A stretch of 64,000 nucleotides of DNA from Desulfovibrio subterraneus (GTDB lineage Bacteria; Desulfobacterota; Desulfovibrionia; Desulfovibrionales; Desulfovibrionaceae). How positions within the stretch are numbered: position 1 is the first letter of the stretch; every line of letters begins with the position of its first letter. A program made the translations under genes and the position numbers. The stretch is taken from assembly GCF_013340285.1 (NCBI RefSeq), contig NZ_BLVO01000004.1, forward strand, positions 124,001 through 188,000. Reading direction: 5' to 3'. Below the pieces are notes generated by a model that was given only the letters and a program-made list of their open reading frames with translations, was not told where the DNA came from and ran no database searches. Below are positions 53,147 through 61,992 of this stretch, piece by piece.

Positions 53147-54652
53147 ATGTACACGCGCGCCAGCGGAATGCTGCTGCATATCACTTCCTTGCCGTCCCGC
53201 TACGGCATAGGCGACATGGGTCCGGCTGCCTGCGGATTCGCCTCTCTGCTCAGGGATACCGGCCAGCTGTACTGGCAGGTTCTGCCGCTGGGTCCCACGT
53301 CCACGGCCATCGGCAACTCTCCCTATTCAAGCTGTTCCGCCTTTGCGGGCAATCCCCTGCTCATCAGTCCGGAAAAACTCGTGGAAGACGGCCTGCTCTC
53401 GTGGGCCGATATCGAATATCCCCCCGGAACCGACCCGTCGCGAGTGAATTTTCACGTGGTGGAACAGCACCGCCAGCGCGTTCTGCGGGCCGCCTTCGAA
53501 CGCAGCCGGCATTGGCTGGAAAAGGACTACACCTTCACGGCATTTTCCAGAAAACACCACCACTGGCTGCACAACTACGTCCGCTTTGTCACCATCAAGA
53601 AGTGGCATGACGGAGCCGTGTGGTCAGAATGGCCCGAGCCCCTGCGCTTTCGTCACGAAGAAGCCCTTGCCCGCTGGGATGCCGAACATCATGAAGAAAT
53701 GCTCTTCGAAACCTTTGTCCAGTACGTGTTCTTCCGGCAATGGAACGATCTCAAGGAATACTGTTCCGGTGCGGGCGTGCGCCTTATCGGAGACGTGCCC
53801 ATCTATGTCACCTATGACAGCGCCGACGTATGGGAGCACCCCGAATTTTTCAAGCTGGATGATCAGCGCAAGCCTCTCATGGTCGCCGGGGTTCCGCCCG
53901 ATTATTTCAGTAAGACAGGCCAGCGCTGGGGCAACCCCGTGTATAACTGGGACGCCCTTGCCCGCGACGGTTTCGCCTGGTGGGTGCGCAGGCTCGCACA
54001 CAATTTCGACCAGACCGATCTGGTGCGCATAGACCACTTCCGCGGGTTTGCAGGCTACTGGGAAATACCTGCTGAAGAAGAAACCGCCATAAACGGCGAG
54101 TGGGTCGATGCCCCGGGCATGCAGCTCTTTTCTGCACTGAGCCGTCATTTTACCGTGCTGCCGCTCATTGCGGAAGATCTGGGCATAATCACGCCGGACG
54201 TGCGCGAACTGAAATCGGCCTTCAACCTGCCGGGCATGAAGGTGCTGCAGTTCGGCTTCGGCGGGGACAAGCTCATCAATAATCCCGATGCCCCCATGAA
54301 CCACGAGCGTCACAATGTGCTCTACACCGGCACGCACGATAACTCGCCCATGCGACACTGGTTCGTGCACGAAGCAGGCGATCAGGGGCGCAGCAACTTT
54401 GCGGCTTTTGCTGGACATGATGTGGTGGAAGCGGGTGCAGCAGAGACAGCCATCCGCATTGCCATGAGCAGTGTTGCCAACACGGCAATCTTCCCCGTAC
54501 AGGACGTGCTCGGGCTTGACGGAACCGCCCGCATGAACACGCCTTCTGTTCCTGCCGGCAACTGGGAATGGCGACTGCGGCCCGAGGAAATGGAACTGCC
54601 CTTCTACAGAAACTTTGCACAGATGACGGAATTCTTCGGCAGGTGGACCTGA
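53147..54652 (+). CDS. malQ: 4-alpha-glucanotransferase (amylomaltase)
   Basis: A 501-residue GH77 enzyme. GMLLHITSLPSRYGIGDMG at the start, WQVLPLGPTSTAIGNSPYSS, LIGDVPIYVTYDSADVW, the nucleophile region LVRIDHFRGFAGYWEIP, the acid/base segment PLIAEDLGIITPDV, and YTGTHDNSPMRHWF are all present. It moves maltosyl units between glucans, mobilising glycogen or maltodextrin. Start at 53147 follows GGAGGTTTCC. The PFK-2-like gene follows 84 bases later. Confidence 0.95.
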   Translation: MYTRASGMLLHITSLPSRYGIGDMGPAACGFASLLRDTGQLYWQVLPLGPTSTAIGNSPYSSCSAFAGNPLLISPEKLVEDGLLSWADIEYPPGTDPSRVNFHVVEQHRQRVLRAAFERSRHWLEKDYTFTAFSRKHHHWLHNYVRFVTIKKWHDGAVWSEWPEPLRFRHEEALARWDAEHHEEMLFETFVQYVFFRQWNDLKEYCSGAGVRLIGDVPIYVTYDSADVWEHPEFFKLDDQRKPLMVAGVPPDYFSKTGQRWGNPVYNWDALARDGFAWWVRRLAHNFDQTDLVRIDHFRGFAGYWEIPAEEETAINGEWVDAPGMQLFSALSRHFTVLPLIAEDLGIITPDVRELKSAFNLPGMKVLQFGFGGDKLINNPDAPMNHERHNVLYTGTHDNSPMRHWFVHEAGDQGRSNFAAFAGHDVVEAGAAETAIRIAMSSVANTAIFPVQDVLGLDGTARMNTPSVPAGNWEWRLRPEEMELPFYRNFAQMTEFFGRWT

Positions 54653-54736
54653 CATGGTCCTGCGAGAATAATCACGCCTGTCCGCCTGCCGGATACTGCC
54701 CCCAGCACAGACACGAAACAGCACACGGAACACGAT

Positions 54737-55978
54737 ATGCGCAAACTCTACATAGCCATGATGGGCCTCCCTGCGCGGGGCAAGACCACTGTTTCCTCCA
54801 AGCTGAAGGAAGGACTGGAACAGGAAGACCTGAATGTCCGCATCTTCAACAACGGCGCCCTGCGCAGGCAGATTCTCGGCGAAGCCTCATCACGGGCGGA
54901 ATTCTACAATCCGGAAAACAGGGACGGGCTGGAAGCGCGGGAAGAACTGGCCCGCCTGAACATGGAACGTGCGCAGCAATTTCTGGCCGAAGACGGCGAT
55001 GTGGCCATTCTGGACGCCACCAACGTCAGCGCCCTGCGACGCGAGGTGGTACAGAAAACCCTTACCGACCACCCCCTGCTCTGGGTGGAATGCACCAACG
55101 ACGATCAGGACCTTGTGGAAGCCAGCATTCTGCGCAAGACCCGCCTGCCGGAATTCGCCAGCCTGAGCGAATCAGAGGCCGTTGCCAGCTTCAAGCGGCG
55201 CATCGCCTATTACGAGCACATCTACACCCCCTTCAGTCAGGAACCCTGCTGGATACGGGTGGATTCGCTGCGCAACCGCATCATCGACGAGCAGATCAGC
55301 CACAACATCCCCTATTACGTAAATATCCGCGATATTCTCGTCTCGGACTGGATTCGCAATCTCTACCTCGTGCGCCACGGGCAGACGCTCTATAACATGG
55401 AAGGGCGCATCGGCGGCGACTCCGAACTCACGCAGCAGGGACTTGAGCAGGCCGAGGCACTGGGCCGCCATTTCAGGGGATTCAGCATTCCCTACATCTT
55501 TACCAGCACCCGCCGCCGCTCGCACCAGACCGCCACCCCCATCTATCAGGGGCAGGACCACTGCACGGTAAAAGCCCTGTCAGAGTTCGACGAAATCAAC
55601 GCGGGCATCTGCGAGCACATGCGGTACGAAGAAATCAAGCACAAATGGCCCAACGAATACCGCCGCCGCCAGAAGGACAAATACCACTACATCTATCCGG
55701 AAGGTGAAGGCTACATCACCATGAAAGAGCGGGTGGACAAGGGATTGAGAAAGGCGCTGTATCTTTCGGGCAACGCGGAAGCGCTCATGATTGTCGGGCA
55801 TCAGGCCATTAACCGCATGATCCTTTCCTACTTCCTGTTCCGCAGAACAGAGGATGTTCCTTTCATCTACATCCCGCAGGACCAGTACTTCCACATCGTT
55901 TCCACGCAGAAGAAAAAGCTGTTCGAACAGGTGCGGTTTACCGGCAGGCGGGAACGGACGGGGACAAAACCCGACTAG
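54737..55978 (+). CDS. Bifunctional 6-phosphofructo-2-kinase / fructose-2,6-bisphosphatase-like protein
   Basis: A 413-residue protein with the full eukaryotic PFKFB layout. Residues 1-200 are a P-loop kinase (MMGLPARGKTTVSSKL, RIFNNGALRRQIL, VAILDATNVSALRREVV). Residues 208-400 are a histidine phosphatase (LYLVRHGQTLYNMEGRIGGD with the phospho-His, EFDEINAGICEHMRYEEIK, MIVGHQAINRMIL). All phosphatase catalytic residues (RHG, Glu in the EINAGICE segment, GHQ) are kept. It would make and break fructose 2,6-bisphosphate, which is rare in bacteria. It follows malQ, which suits a role in glycogen/glycolysis control. No ribosome-binding site is obvious. Confidence 0.9.
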   Translation: MRKLYIAMMGLPARGKTTVSSKLKEGLEQEDLNVRIFNNGALRRQILGEASSRAEFYNPENRDGLEAREELARLNMERAQQFLAEDGDVAILDATNVSALRREVVQKTLTDHPLLWVECTNDDQDLVEASILRKTRLPEFASLSESEAVASFKRRIAYYEHIYTPFSQEPCWIRVDSLRNRIIDEQISHNIPYYVNIRDILVSDWIRNLYLVRHGQTLYNMEGRIGGDSELTQQGLEQAEALGRHFRGFSIPYIFTSTRRRSHQTATPIYQGQDHCTVKALSEFDEINAGICEHMRYEEIKHKWPNEYRRRQKDKYHYIYPEGEGYITMKERVDKGLRKALYLSGNAEALMIVGHQAINRMILSYFLFRRTEDVPFIYIPQDQYFHIVSTQKKKLFEQVRFTGRRERTGTKPD

Positions 55979-56156
55979 AGGGCGGTTCTGCCAGCCAGCT
56001 TGGCGGCCAATGTACTGAGTAGTGTGAAGGGCAGGCTGTCGGCCAAACGGGTGACAAAACGGCTGTCGAGCCTGGCGCTCAGGCCCTTTCGTACCTGCCG
56101 GAAGCAATGGTTGGCAAGTACCCGAACGGCATATGCGGCCCGACGCTATGCACGGT

Positions 56157-59100
56157 CTACAGCTCTATTTCGCGCTCCATCTCAAAGGTGAACCGCTTCG
56201 GCAGGAAGATGGACAGACGCGCCCCCGATGCCACAGGGCAGTGGGCCAGCGCCCGCACAACCTGCACGGGCCGATCTATCAGGGCTGCGGCACCGGGAAT
56301 GTCGGGCAGGCAGAACAACTCGCCCCTGTTGGTCAGGTAGACCATTGAAGCGCTTTCCGGCTTTCTGACATCACGGCCGGTAGTAACGTTGACCAGCAGC
56401 ATCACCCGCACCACAGCTTCGTCCTGAAGATACTCTCCCCACGGCCGTTCGCATGCGGCGGGCGAACATATTTCATACAACGCCTCCAGCGCCGCCTGCA
56501 CATCGCCTATGCTCACATTCGGCGCAAGGGCGCTGCCCGTGACCACAGTACCGGGCTGCCAGTATTCGTTGGCAATGAGCCAGCAAAGCAGCTTGGCAAA
56601 ACTCTTTTCAGAACGCAGCGCCTCGCGCGCGGCCTTACGCCCTGCCAGCTTGGGCAGGCGGGCCTGCACGTTCCATACTGCCAGCTGTCCGGAAGGGGCA
56701 GGCTGCGACCGGACAGAAGTTTGCGTTTGGGCAGAAGCCTGCGGCAGGGCAGAAGTCTGCGACGGTCCTGTCTCGCACTGCAGTTCAAGGCTTTCGATAA
56801 AACGGTACGGCGGCTCGATGAAAGGCAGCCGCATTATCTTGTAGGGTCTTGGCTCAAGCCACGCAAAGATCTTGCGCCCTGCCATGGTCAGATCGCGGGA
56901 GGAAACACCCGATTCGGCAGGAATCTCCACAGAGGCAAAATCCGGCACCTGTCCTTCCGCTCCTCCGCCGCCCTTCAGCCCCAGCATGTCACTCACCCGC
57001 ACGTAGGTGGCGAGCAGGTAGCTGTTCAGCCGTTCACCAAGTTCGCTCATCTCGAGCAGACTCGGCAGGGAATCATCGCCCTGCATCACCGGATCGGCAA
57101 GCTTGCGGCCCACGGGATCTTCCGAATAAGGCAGAAAATACTCCAGATATTCCGCGCCAAGGTGCAACGTTTCCGCCGAGCGGATGGTCGCCGTGGATAC
57201 GCCTGTGGCATAGCCGCATTTGCGCAGAAATGCCTGCCGGATGAGGTCCAGCACATCCAGACGCCCTTCGCCCTGATAAAAGGCATAAATATCACGCAGA
57301 ATCACGGCCAGAGGATCGGCATGCCACACACCGCCGAATCCGTTATGCAGGCTGCGCTTAATGCGGTTGCACACAAGCTCCACGTTGCCGCCCTCCGGCT
57401 GTCGTGAAGACCCCGCAGCGCCGCCGTCTGGCTCATATGCCGTGCTGCCGTTTTTGCCCGCGACCATTGCCTCAAGCTGACCGAAGGCCAGAAGCGAAAG
57501 AAAGGGAACGGACATGGCGCGGGCAATGTACCAGAACAGGGAGTTCAGCAGGGATTTTGCCGGAATGTCCTCAAGCGGCCCCATATCAAGGGGAGACGCA
57601 GGCAGCAGCCCCTGTCCCATGTAGGGGAGTCGCCGCATGTATTCCGCATCATCAATGCCTGCGGGCGTGCACCACCATGCGGGCATGCGGCCAGCCACCA
57701 GCACGAGAAAACGATACAGCTCGGCCTTGAGCAGAAGCGATTGCGAAACACCCGCCTCGTTATCACCTGCGGCCGTATCAAAACCGAAGGCATTGTTCCG
57801 GATACTCCCGGCATGCAGCACATGAAAACGGATGGTCTGCCGTTGCTCCGCCTGCACCCAGCGGGCAATGGCTGCAAGCTTGTCTCGCAAGGCGTCCACC
57901 TGCACTGTGGCCTCATCCTTCGCAGCATGCACCACCCAGACATCAAGCGGAGAGCCCGCCGTCTGCGCTATGGAACCGGCAGCTCCGGAGAAGTACACGC
58001 CCTCGATCTCAAGAATATCCCCTTCTGCCTGCTCCGCTTCGGAATATGGCGCACCGAACCGCCGTTCTATGGCATCCAGCGCTCCCCTGTCGGGAATATA
58101 TCCCGCAATGCGGCACGGAATGCCCCTGGTCACTGCAACAGCCTTGTTGGCCCCCGCTGCCTTGGTTGCCACCACTGATCGGGTTGTCACGGCCGCAGTC
58201 GGAGAAGCCGTCTGCGCAACCCCGCCTGCCCCGTAAGCATAAGACGACGCGCCCGTGCCGGAAGCAAGCGGTACCACACCGCTCTGCACCAGCAGGGGCA
58301 GCATGGCGACCAGATCCGCGTGTTTGCCGAGCTTGATGCGGCACCAGTCCAGCCGCCTGCGGTTCTGCACCAGCATGCGCACGGCCCTGCGCTCGGCGTC
58401 CGCCATCTGCAGCCAGCGCTGCAGCAGCAGATACAGCGCCGCACTGGCGGGAGGCATGACCGTATCAGCGGTGTCTTCCGCAATGGCAAACAGGGCTTCG
58501 TTACGCCACGTTTCCGCCATCACGAGCAGGAAAGGAGCATCCGTCACCACGGCCTGCGCCCTGCTCATGGGGGCAACGCATCCGGAAAAGGCCGTCCCCT
58601 GCGCCCGCACCTGTCGCAGATCGGCGCGGACAAAGGCACAGTCACCAAACAGACTGCCATCCAGCATCACATCGCGCATGGTCACACAGCCGAAATCGCA
58701 GTATTCCGCCATGCAGGTGACAAGACGGCTTCTGCGCCACCAGCTTCCCCACAGGCGCACGCTGCGCAGCGTTGCATTGCGGAATTCGCACCCCGTAAGA
58801 CGGCACTCTCCCATATCCACATGGTCCAGCAGGCTGCCGTCGAACTGCACGTCCTGCATGAGGCAGATATCGGCAGGCATGAGCGCCAGTTCGCAGTCCT
58901 TGAACACCACGCCGGAAAGACGGGATTCCGTAAGCCGCACGCCGTGCAGGCGGCAACGCTCAAACCGCACACCGCTCATGGCGCAATACGAAATATCCAC
59001 ACCGCTGAAGGTGCAGTCCGTGAAGGTGACATTCTTCAGACGCAGGGAAGCGATGCTGCCGGGTGCAAACTGCTTTCCGGCAATTTCTTCGCCCTCCCTG

Positions 59101-60446
59101 ACAAGCGAAAGTGGATGCGGGCCTTCTTCCTGCTTCTTTTCCCGGCTGAAAAAGGAACGGACATTGGAGAACATGCCGCCCGCCTCTGCGGTTGCATCTT
59201 CTGCCGGAGCCTCGGCGCGGGGCATGGGGGGCGTGTGAAAGGGCGTGAATTCCACATTGGCGTTGGCGGCGATAAAGCCGCGCACGTGGGCTGCTGCCTC
59301 TTCGGGCGAAGCCGTGCGCGTGGCCGGAACAGACAGCCCCTTGAGCACGGCCAGAAGCCGCTCCTGATCAAAGGAGGCCAGAATCACGGCAAGACGGGAA
59401 ACCAGCGCTGCACGCACTGCCGAATCAAGCCGCTTGAAAACATTCTTGAAGACATCCCCGTCCAGCCCGAGCAGCAGAGAACATAGCGATGCAGGAGCCC
59501 CTTTATCCGCTCCGGCAAGATTGGCTGCCAGCGGTGCGTCCGCCTCCGGCAGGCCGAGCGCCACCTGCGCCCGCACAGCCTCTTCCCGCACGTGGGGCAA
59601 ACGGTGCTCCGCAGCCTCGGCAAGCAGCTGCCTGACCTTCGCATCCTGCGGTTCGGCGCAGGCAGCGAAACATCGGAGGAGCGGAACAAGTTCCTCCCTG
59701 CGCATGCGCGGCCAGTGCCGGACAAAATGCATGGCAAGCCCGTGTGCGCGCATCACGCGCACCGCGTTGGCCATGTAGCCCAACTGCTCCGCATTCAACT
59801 CCATACGCAGCAGTTCTTCCAGCCACAGCCCGAAGCGGCTGCCAAGCATGGCATGCTGCACTGCACAGGCCGGTTCCAGCCCCCGCTTACCCAAGGTATC
59901 CAGAAGCACAAGCCCTTCTTCCGGTTCCTCGTTTATGACTTCGGAAAAATTGCGGCGCAGGGGAACCATCACGCTCTCGGCCGCCCCCGCTCTGGGCCTG
60001 CGCAAAAGCGCGTTGAGCAAGAGCAGACGGTGCTCCGCCTGAATGGACTGCACCATGCCCACAAGCACTTCGGGCCGCATCTGTCCGGACATGACATAGC
60101 CCACGGCATATGCCTCGCCAGCCTCACCCAGCGTACACAGCAGGCTCAGGCAGCGCCGGTGCAGCCCCTCTTCAGCTGAGGATGCCATCAGCACGGCAAG
60201 GATATGCGCAAAGTCAGCCCGATCACGCTCATGCAGAATAGGGTCCGGCCCGTCGTCTGATGGCTGTCCATCATCCCGGGTCCCCCCACCCTGCTCCTTC
60301 GGACCTGATTGCCGGGGCTTGAGCAACGCCTCAGCCTGCGCCAGCAATGCGACAAGACTCTGCGAATCCGCATGTCTTCCCGCACGCACGGCCTCGCGAA
60401 GCGCCTTCATAAAAGTTCGGGCAGCATAGACAGGAACGTCGGTCAT
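56157..60446 (-). CDS. Large protein: helical repeats + pentapeptide repeats + degenerate class I adenylate cyclase domain
   Basis: A 1429-residue cytoplasmic protein. Residues about 75-400 are alpha-helical, HEAT-like (VGMVQSIQAEHRLLLLNALL). About 460-625 are pentapeptide repeats (CTFSGVDISYCAMSGVRFE, CRLTGCEFRNATLRSVRL). About 700-1390 resemble class I adenylate cyclase (E. coli CyaA): GIPCRIAGYIPDRG, GVYFSGAAGSIAQ, AGSPLDVWVVH, LLLKAELYRFLVLVAGR, LLCWLIANEYWQ. Aligned to CyaA, the GS serine is Ala822 and the first catalytic Asp is Pro833; only Asp835 and Trp837 are kept. It is therefore probably catalytically dead. It sits six bases after the HD-GYP gene at 60,453 and may be a cyclic-nucleotide-linked scaffold. 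Confidence 0.82.
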   Translation of the reverse strand: MTDVPVYAARTFMKALREAVRAGRHADSQSLVALLAQAEALLKPRQSGPKEQGGGTRDDGQPSDDGPDPILHERDRADFAHILAVLMASSAEEGLHRRCLSLLCTLGEAGEAYAVGYVMSGQMRPEVLVGMVQSIQAEHRLLLLNALLRRPRAGAAESVMVPLRRNFSEVINEEPEEGLVLLDTLGKRGLEPACAVQHAMLGSRFGLWLEELLRMELNAEQLGYMANAVRVMRAHGLAMHFVRHWPRMRREELVPLLRCFAACAEPQDAKVRQLLAEAAEHRLPHVREEAVRAQVALGLPEADAPLAANLAGADKGAPASLCSLLLGLDGDVFKNVFKRLDSAVRAALVSRLAVILASFDQERLLAVLKGLSVPATRTASPEEAAAHVRGFIAANANVEFTPFHTPPMPRAEAPAEDATAEAGGMFSNVRSFFSREKKQEEGPHPLSLVREGEEIAGKQFAPGSIASLRLKNVTFTDCTFSGVDISYCAMSGVRFERCRLHGVRLTESRLSGVVFKDCELALMPADICLMQDVQFDGSLLDHVDMGECRLTGCEFRNATLRSVRLWGSWWRRSRLVTCMAEYCDFGCVTMRDVMLDGSLFGDCAFVRADLRQVRAQGTAFSGCVAPMSRAQAVVTDAPFLLVMAETWRNEALFAIAEDTADTVMPPASAALYLLLQRWLQMADAERRAVRMLVQNRRRLDWCRIKLGKHADLVAMLPLLVQSGVVPLASGTGASSYAYGAGGVAQTASPTAAVTTRSVVATKAAGANKAVAVTRGIPCRIAGYIPDRGALDAIERRFGAPYSEAEQAEGDILEIEGVYFSGAAGSIAQTAGSPLDVWVVHAAKDEATVQVDALRDKLAAIARWVQAEQRQTIRFHVLHAGSIRNNAFGFDTAAGDNEAGVSQSLLLKAELYRFLVLVAGRMPAWWCTPAGIDDAEYMRRLPYMGQGLLPASPLDMGPLEDIPAKSLLNSLFWYIARAMSVPFLSLLAFGQLEAMVAGKNGSTAYEPDGGAAGSSRQPEGGNVELVCNRIKRSLHNGFGGVWHADPLAVILRDIYAFYQGEGRLDVLDLIRQAFLRKCGYATGVSTATIRSAETLHLGAEYLEYFLPYSEDPVGRKLADPVMQGDDSLPSLLEMSELGERLNSYLLATYVRVSDMLGLKGGGGAEGQVPDFASVEIPAESGVSSRDLTMAGRKIFAWLEPRPYKIMRLPFIEPPYRFIESLELQCETGPSQTSALPQASAQTQTSVRSQPAPSGQLAVWNVQARLPKLAGRKAAREALRSEKSFAKLLCWLIANEYWQPGTVVTGSALAPNVSIGDVQAALEALYEICSPAACERPWGEYLQDEAVVRVMLLVNVTTGRDVRKPESASMVYLTNRGELFCLPDIPGAAALIDRPVQVVRALAHCPVASGARLSIFLPKRFTFEMEREIEL

Positions 60447-60452
60447 AAATCG

Positions 60453-61739
60453 TCAGCTCCCCTTGGGCATGGACTCGGCGTAGTAATTGTATTGCGAAAC
60501 AGGCGAGAGGTAGGCGTAGACTTCACGGGGCAGATCGTCGGCCTTGATGGTGGCGGAAACTTCCAGTTCATCCTCCACGGCCAGATCAACCACCAGCGCT
60601 TCCTTGCGCGGAACATCAGCATGGTAGATGAGCACGGTGGGGCGCGCCGCCTTTGCGGGATTGGTGGCCAGCACCATACCTGTTGCGCCGTTGGAAAGCT
60701 GCACCAGCGTTCCCGGCGGGTACACGCCGAGGCAGCGGATGAACACGGAGACAATGCGGGCATCCAGCGTGCCAGCCTTCTTGGCCATGGCAAACAGCCA
60801 CTTCAGCGCCTCGTGCGGGGTTGCGCCGCCGTTTTCATCGTTGAGCAAATTTTCATAGGCGTCCACCACATGCACGATACGCGCATAGGGCATGATGGCG
60901 TCTCCGCTCAATCCCTTGGGGAAACCGGAACCGTCCATTGCTTCGTGATGCTCAAGGATGATGCGCACGGCCTGCCGGGGAAAACCGGGCATTTCCAGCG
61001 CCTGCCTTGCCCCCTGCTCAGGGTGGGAGGTATAGTGCGATTTCAGCACGGAACTCATGGCCGTGGCCTTGCCGCCCTTGAGCTGCTGAATGGGTACCCT
61101 GCCCTTGCCTATATCGTGGAAAAGACCGCCCATGCCAAGAATATGCATGGCCTCGGCATCCAGCCCCATATCCTTGCCAACCATCATGGAAAGCACGGTT
61201 ATGTTGAGCGCGTGGTAGTGCTTTTTCTCATCGGTGGGCTTGTTTGTCATCAGGCCCACAACCACGTCGGCATCGCCGAGAAAGGTATCCACCATGGCGC
61301 GGACGAGTTCACCGGCCTCATCAACGGCCTCACCCGATTTGGATGATATGCGCCGCATCACTTTGTTCACGCTGACCATGGTCTGATCGTACTGCTTCTC
61401 AAAGCGGGCAAAGCGGGCCTTGCGTTCCTTGTTGCGCTCAATGGTTTCGCGCTTGAGGCCCAGCAGTTCCTTGGATACGGGGGTACGGGGGCCAGCTTCG
61501 GCCTTGGCGGAATCGGCCTGCGCCTCATCAAGGGGAATGGGCAGTTTGTCGCACTTGTCCAGCACGCAGATGACGTGCTTTAAGCCGGACGCACGAATGA
61601 TATCTATCTGCTCCTGCTTATCTATCTTGAAACTGCGGGAGGGAAAGGGCAGCGAGATCTCAGCCGTATCCAGACGCACGAAAACGCCCACACACAGCTG
61701 ATCCACATGTATCGGATATTCAGTGAAGCCCATCAGCAT
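60453..61739 (-). CDS. DUF3391/HD-GYP phosphodiesterase
   Basis: A 428-residue protein. The N-terminal 120 residues match DUF3391 (HVDQLCVGVFVRLD, SFKIDKQEQIDIIRASGLKH, quoted in part). The HD-GYP domain has LFHDIGKGRVPI (HD) and LEHHEAMDGSGFPKGLSGD, an HHExxxGxGxP motif with Phe in place of Tyr (GFP). VHVVDAYENLLND follows. c-di-GMP hydrolysis is likely. ATGs at 61739 and 61733 both lie after GAAGG; the second has the better spacing. The pseudo-cyclase gene follows directly. Confidence 0.92.
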   Translation of the reverse strand: MLMGFTEYPIHVDQLCVGVFVRLDTAEISLPFPSRSFKIDKQEQIDIIRASGLKHVICVLDKCDKLPIPLDEAQADSAKAEAGPRTPVSKELLGLKRETIERNKERKARFARFEKQYDQTMVSVNKVMRRISSKSGEAVDEAGELVRAMVDTFLGDADVVVGLMTNKPTDEKKHYHALNITVLSMMVGKDMGLDAEAMHILGMGGLFHDIGKGRVPIQQLKGGKATAMSSVLKSHYTSHPEQGARQALEMPGFPRQAVRIILEHHEAMDGSGFPKGLSGDAIMPYARIVHVVDAYENLLNDENGGATPHEALKWLFAMAKKAGTLDARIVSVFIRCLGVYPPGTLVQLSNGATGMVLATNPAKAARPTVLIYHADVPRKEALVVDLAVEDELEVSATIKADDLPREVYAYLSPVSQYNYYAESMPKGS

Positions 61740-61921
61740 ACGCCTTCAAAAGGTTGCTGCCGGACCGGACCGCCCGCCTGCGCAGCAGACAGAAGACGGA
61801 TGGTGGTGACGCATCACCTTAACCAGCGCATATTGTCATTCACCCCAAGTATATACCACATTACCCCTGGCGGCATGAGGGGTCAACAGGACTTTGGCCT
61901 TCACCCCGAACACATTTTATA

Positions 61922-61952
61922 CAAAAAAACCCCCGATCAGAAAGACCGGGGG
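61922..61952 (-). terminator. Terminator of gltX
   Basis: On the minus strand CCCCCGGTC and GATCGGGGG (one G-T pair) with a five-base loop, then seven Ts. It lies 41 bases after the gltX stop. The remaining bases to 61,740 hold nothing I recognise. Confidence 0.92.
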
Positions 61953-61992
61953 CTTGTCGTTTGCAATTGTGCCGCACATGGCACACCGGCGC

